Source: Betaproteobacteria bacterium HGW-Betaproteobacteria-2 (GTDB lineage Bacteria; Pseudomonadota; Gammaproteobacteria; Burkholderiales; Methylophilaceae). Taken from it: DNA of 7,580 nt. Numbering within the stretch: position 1 is the stretch's first letter; every line of letters begins with the position of its first letter. Position numbers and translations under genes: made by a program. Below the pieces are notes generated by a model, which was not told where the DNA came from, made no database searches, and was given only the letters and a program-made list of their open reading frames with translations. The DNA lies in NCBI GenBank assembly GCA_002842255.1, contig PHCM01000068.1, positions 1-7,580 on the forward strand. The letters run 5' to 3'. Positions 5,292-7,580 of this stretch are shown in pieces.

Positions 5292-7439
5292 TTAGAAATT
5301 GTAGGTCAGTGTGGCGCGACCAGTAAAAGGTGATCCCGGGACAATATTATTGTTGTTATGTGCGCTCAGTGCATATTCCTTGTTCGTCAGGTTTTCCAGA
5401 TTGACTTGCAGACGCAGGTTTTCGCTGAGTTTGCCATAGATCGCAGCATCGTAACGGGTGTAGCCCGCTAATGTAGTGCTGGTCGTGATTGTCGGAACGG
5501 CAGCATACATGTCGGAGCGGCTGATTACGCCGATGGCGGCTCCCCAGGTGTCGTTGAAGTCATAGCGGTTCCATAATGAGAAAGTATGTTCCGGCGTTTG
5601 TGCCAGATCAGCACCTTTGAGAATGGTAGTGCCCTGATCCTTGCTGATTTCGCCATCCTGATAGGCGTAGCCGCCGAACACGCTCCACTTGCTGGTGACC
5701 TTGCCGGACAGACCCATCTCGAAGCCCTTGGTTTCCTGACCGTCTACCAGAATGGTCTCAAGCGGGTCAAGCGGGTTGGCAACGGCAACGTTCTCGCGTT
5801 CCAGTTTGTAGATGGCTGCGGTAACACTGAAATCGGGGGTGATGTCGTATTTTGCGCCGATTTCGTGGTTGATGAATTTTTCCGGAGCAAAATCGCTGCT
5901 GACCAATGTCAGATCTGACAGCTGGTCACCAGCACGTGGAGCAAAGGTTTTGCTGTAGCTGGCATACAGAGACAGGTTCTGCAGCGGCTTGAAGATCAGA
6001 CCGGCTCTGGGTGATAACTTGTTGTCGGTGGTATCAAAATTTTCGCCTGACAACAGGTTGGTGTGATCCACCTCGAACTTGTCGTGGCGGAGGCCAAGAA
6101 CCAGTTCCCACATTGGTGACAGTACGATTTGATCCTGCAGGTAGAAAGCTGTGAATTCGGCTTCACTCTTGCGATTGCGGGAGTAGGTGTCGAAAGCAAC
6201 CGGGCCGCGGAAAATCGGGTCATCCAGTGTTACGTTACCCAGACCCTCGCCTCCCGTCGGGGTGAGGCGAGCGTTGTCCGTATCCTGCTTGCCGATCTCC
6301 ATGCCGGCCAGCAGTTTGTGTTGCACACCGCCCAGTTGCAGGTCATAAGTAAGGTCAGTCTGATTGATCAGGTTCTCGCGATCGGTTTCGTCGCGATAGG
6401 CGCTGACCCCGATAGTGCCGTCATTGCGCAGCGCACTGCTGGCAAAGACGTTCTGATAATACTTGTCGTAATCCGCGTAGCGTGTGCGGTTGCGTAGTGT
6501 GATGCCGTTATCGAAAATATGTTCGATCATGGCGTTGAATGCTGTGGTTTCAGTTTCATTCGGGCTCAGGCGCGCATTGCCGAAGAACTGGTCAGTATCG
6601 CCGAGGTCCAGTGGACGGTTCTTCAGGCTACTGTTGGCAGCCCCGTTGACTGAGGGTTGACCGCGGTCGCCGATACGCTTGTCTTCGAAATATTCGGCGC
6701 CCAGTACGATTCTGGTTTGCTCCGATAACTTGAATGTAAAAGTCGGGGTGATGCCATAACGTTCGATGCCGACACCGTCCCGATAGCTGTCGCTATCTTC
6801 ATATACGGCATTGAGGCGGAAGGCCACGCTGTCGTTCAGTCCTTGACCGAGGTCGATGGTGGTTCTCTTCTGGTCGTATGCTCCATAACTGACGGACAGT
6901 TCGCGAACAGGATCCCAGCCGGCTTCCTTGCTGACGCGATTGATGACCCCGCCGGCGCCGCCCCGCCCGAAGATCATGGCGTTTGGCCCCTTCAGGACCT
7001 CGATGCGGTCGGTATTGTAGAAATCCCGGTAGGTCTGCACATCATCCCGGATACCGTCGACGTAGAAGTCACCGGTGGTTACCCCGGCGCCGCGGAAATT
7101 GACTGCATCGCGGTTGCCTTCGCCTTGCGAGGCCTGAACGCCAGGTACATATTGCACAACTTCCGTCATGCTTTGCAGGGACATGTCCTTGATCAGTTCC
7201 TGAGTGACAACGGATACGGCTTGCGGCACATCGATCAAATCGGTGTCGGTCTTGGTTGCTGTCCTGCTGCTTGTAGCATTGTAGCCCTTGACCGGTTGTG
7301 TGTCGCTGAGGCTTTCTGCCGACACTTCGACCTCTTTCAGTATTAATGCTTCTTCCTCGGCATAGCTGAAAGGGGCTTGTAGGCACATGGCAGTGATCAT
7401 GGCCGAGATAGGAAGTAACTTGAATGGGGGCTTTTGCAT
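5292..7439 (-). CDS. TonB-dependent siderophore receptor
   Basis: This 715-residue outer-membrane receptor should import a ferric siderophore using energy from TonB-ExbB-ExbD. A signal peptide spans residues 1-27 (cleavage near SYA/EE). Next comes a TonB-box-like segment, ILKEVEVSA (33-41). The plug domain follows at about 65-175, with IDVPQAVSVVTQ, VPGVQ, FYVDGIRDD and the strongly conserved EVLKGPNAMIFGRGGAGGVIN. The rest is a 22-strand-type beta barrel with alternating polar and aromatic residues, ending in TYNF with the C-terminal Phe expected for outer-membrane insertion. Length and motifs match the siderophore-receptor subfamily (FhuA/Fiu-like). Which siderophore it takes cannot be read; a catecholate is a guess. 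The start at 7439 is chosen because the longer reading from a TTG at 7502 begins inside the promoter and Fur box. No clear ribosome binding site precedes it. It is a single gene ending at a terminator. Confidence 0.93.
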   Translation of the reverse strand: MQKPPFKLLPISAMITAMCLQAPFSYAEEEALILKEVEVSAESLSDTQPVKGYNATSSRTATKTDTDLIDVPQAVSVVTQELIKDMSLQSMTEVVQYVPGVQASQGEGNRDAVNFRGAGVTTGDFYVDGIRDDVQTYRDFYNTDRIEVLKGPNAMIFGRGGAGGVINRVSKEAGWDPVRELSVSYGAYDQKRTTIDLGQGLNDSVAFRLNAVYEDSDSYRDGVGIERYGITPTFTFKLSEQTRIVLGAEYFEDKRIGDRGQPSVNGAANSSLKNRPLDLGDTDQFFGNARLSPNETETTAFNAMIEHIFDNGITLRNRTRYADYDKYYQNVFASSALRNDGTIGVSAYRDETDRENLINQTDLTYDLQLGGVQHKLLAGMEIGKQDTDNARLTPTGGEGLGNVTLDDPIFRGPVAFDTYSRNRKSEAEFTAFYLQDQIVLSPMWELVLGLRHDKFEVDHTNLLSGENFDTTDNKLSPRAGLIFKPLQNLSLYASYSKTFAPRAGDQLSDLTLVSSDFAPEKFINHEIGAKYDITPDFSVTAAIYKLERENVAVANPLDPLETILVDGQETKGFEMGLSGKVTSKWSVFGGYAYQDGEISKDQGTTILKGADLAQTPEHTFSLWNRYDFNDTWGAAIGVISRSDMYAAVPTITTSTTLAGYTRYDAAIYGKLSENLRLQVNLENLTNKEYALSAHNNNNIVPGSPFTGRATLTYNF

Positions 7440-7473
7440 GATGGTGTGATGGAAGTTTGTTAATGATGAGAGA

Positions 7474-7502
7474 ATATTAATACAAACGCGAATCATTATC
7501 AA
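7474..7502 (-). promoter_or_regulatory. Sigma-70 promoter of the TonB-dependent receptor gene
   Basis: On the minus strand, TTGATA (plus 7497-7502) and TAATAT (7474-7479) are separated by exactly 17 bases, a very good match to the sigma-70 consensus. Transcription would start near 7467, leaving a leader of about 28 nt before the ATG at 7439. This rules out the upstream TTG start. Confidence 0.75.
7487..7501 (-). promoter_or_regulatory. Fur box overlapping the receptor promoter
   Basis: TGATAATGATTCGCG matches the 7-1-7 Fur consensus TGATAATNATTATCA perfectly in the first half and at four of seven positions in the second. It overlaps the -35 hexamer, so iron-loaded Fur should block RNA polymerase and switch the receptor off when iron is plentiful. 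The location and the function of the gene support each other. Confidence 0.75.
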
Positions 7503-7553
7503 TAAGATTTTAATCTAGGCAGGGGTATTTCATTTTTTTGCGTTGGAGTTGTT

Positions 7554-7570
7554 AGCCATGAGGCATGGCT
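7554..7570. other. Hairpin spanning the putative divergent start codon
   Basis: AGCCATG-AGG-CATGGCT is a perfect 7-bp inverted repeat with a 3-base loop. It includes the ATG at 7558. No T tract follows on either strand, so it is not a standard terminator. Confidence 0.4.
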
Positions 7571-7580
7571 GGAAGGTGGT
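7558..7580 (+). CDS. Possible start of a divergent gene, cut by the window edge
   Basis: An ATG at 7558 is preceded by GGAG (7545-7548) at a 9-base distance and opens a reading frame MRHGWKV that runs off the right edge. It is divergent from the siderophore receptor, where accessory iron-uptake genes often occur. With only seven complete codons the product cannot be identified. The start codon lies inside a hairpin (7554-7570). No good plus-strand promoter was seen. Confidence 0.35.

Noticed and set aside
6843..7346. 167-codon plus-strand frame opposite the receptor N-terminus
   Set aside because: It is antisense to the conserved plug domain, which is clearly the real coding frame; no ribosome binding site or domain supports the other strand.

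Overview
The window looks like chromosomal DNA of a betaproteobacterium with moderate GC content, possibly of the Nitrosomonadales/Methylophilaceae type. This rests on the gene families (RhlE-like helicase, DUF502, DUF3617, DUF2062, Hsp33, Fur-regulated siderophore receptor) and general sequence style, so the rank is an inference. It is mostly a housekeeping region with one iron-uptake gene; I see no defence system, phage, CRISPR array, tRNA or rRNA.

Layout, left to right. Positions 1-156 hold the first 52 codons of a minus-strand DEAD-box RNA helicase (RhlE-like), with its promoter near 318-348 and a long 5' leader. Positions 349-583 hold no protein gene but do hold a plus-strand intrinsic terminator (517-546) with no plus-strand gene in front of it, preceded by a promoter-like pair; this is the best candidate for an undescribed small RNA. 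Positions 584-2500 carry three minus-strand genes, transcribed from DUF3617 (secreted protein) to rsuA-type pseudouridine synthase (overlapping by one base) to a DUF502 membrane protein. Positions 2501-2879 are intergenic and contain a 178-bp MITE-like element (2670-2847) with perfect 20-bp terminal inverted repeats and a near-central hairpin. A plus-strand SpoU/TrmH-family RNA methyltransferase (2880-3659) meets the minus-strand hslO-DUF2062 pair (5179-3662) tail to tail, with two bases between the stop codons. A perfect 30-bp palindromic terminator (5249-5278) separates hslO from a large minus-strand TonB-dependent siderophore receptor (5292-7439). That receptor has a clear sigma-70 promoter overlapped by a Fur box. 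A possible divergent gene starts at 7558 and runs off the window.

Functionally there are three themes: RNA/ribosome maintenance (helicase, pseudouridine synthase, RNA methyltransferase), envelope and stress proteins (DUF502, DUF2062, DUF3617, Hsp33), and iron acquisition under Fur control. The most interesting non-coding items are the orphan terminator/sRNA candidate at about 418-546 and the MITE-like repeat at 2670-2847. Nothing here amounts to a convincing new multi-gene system.
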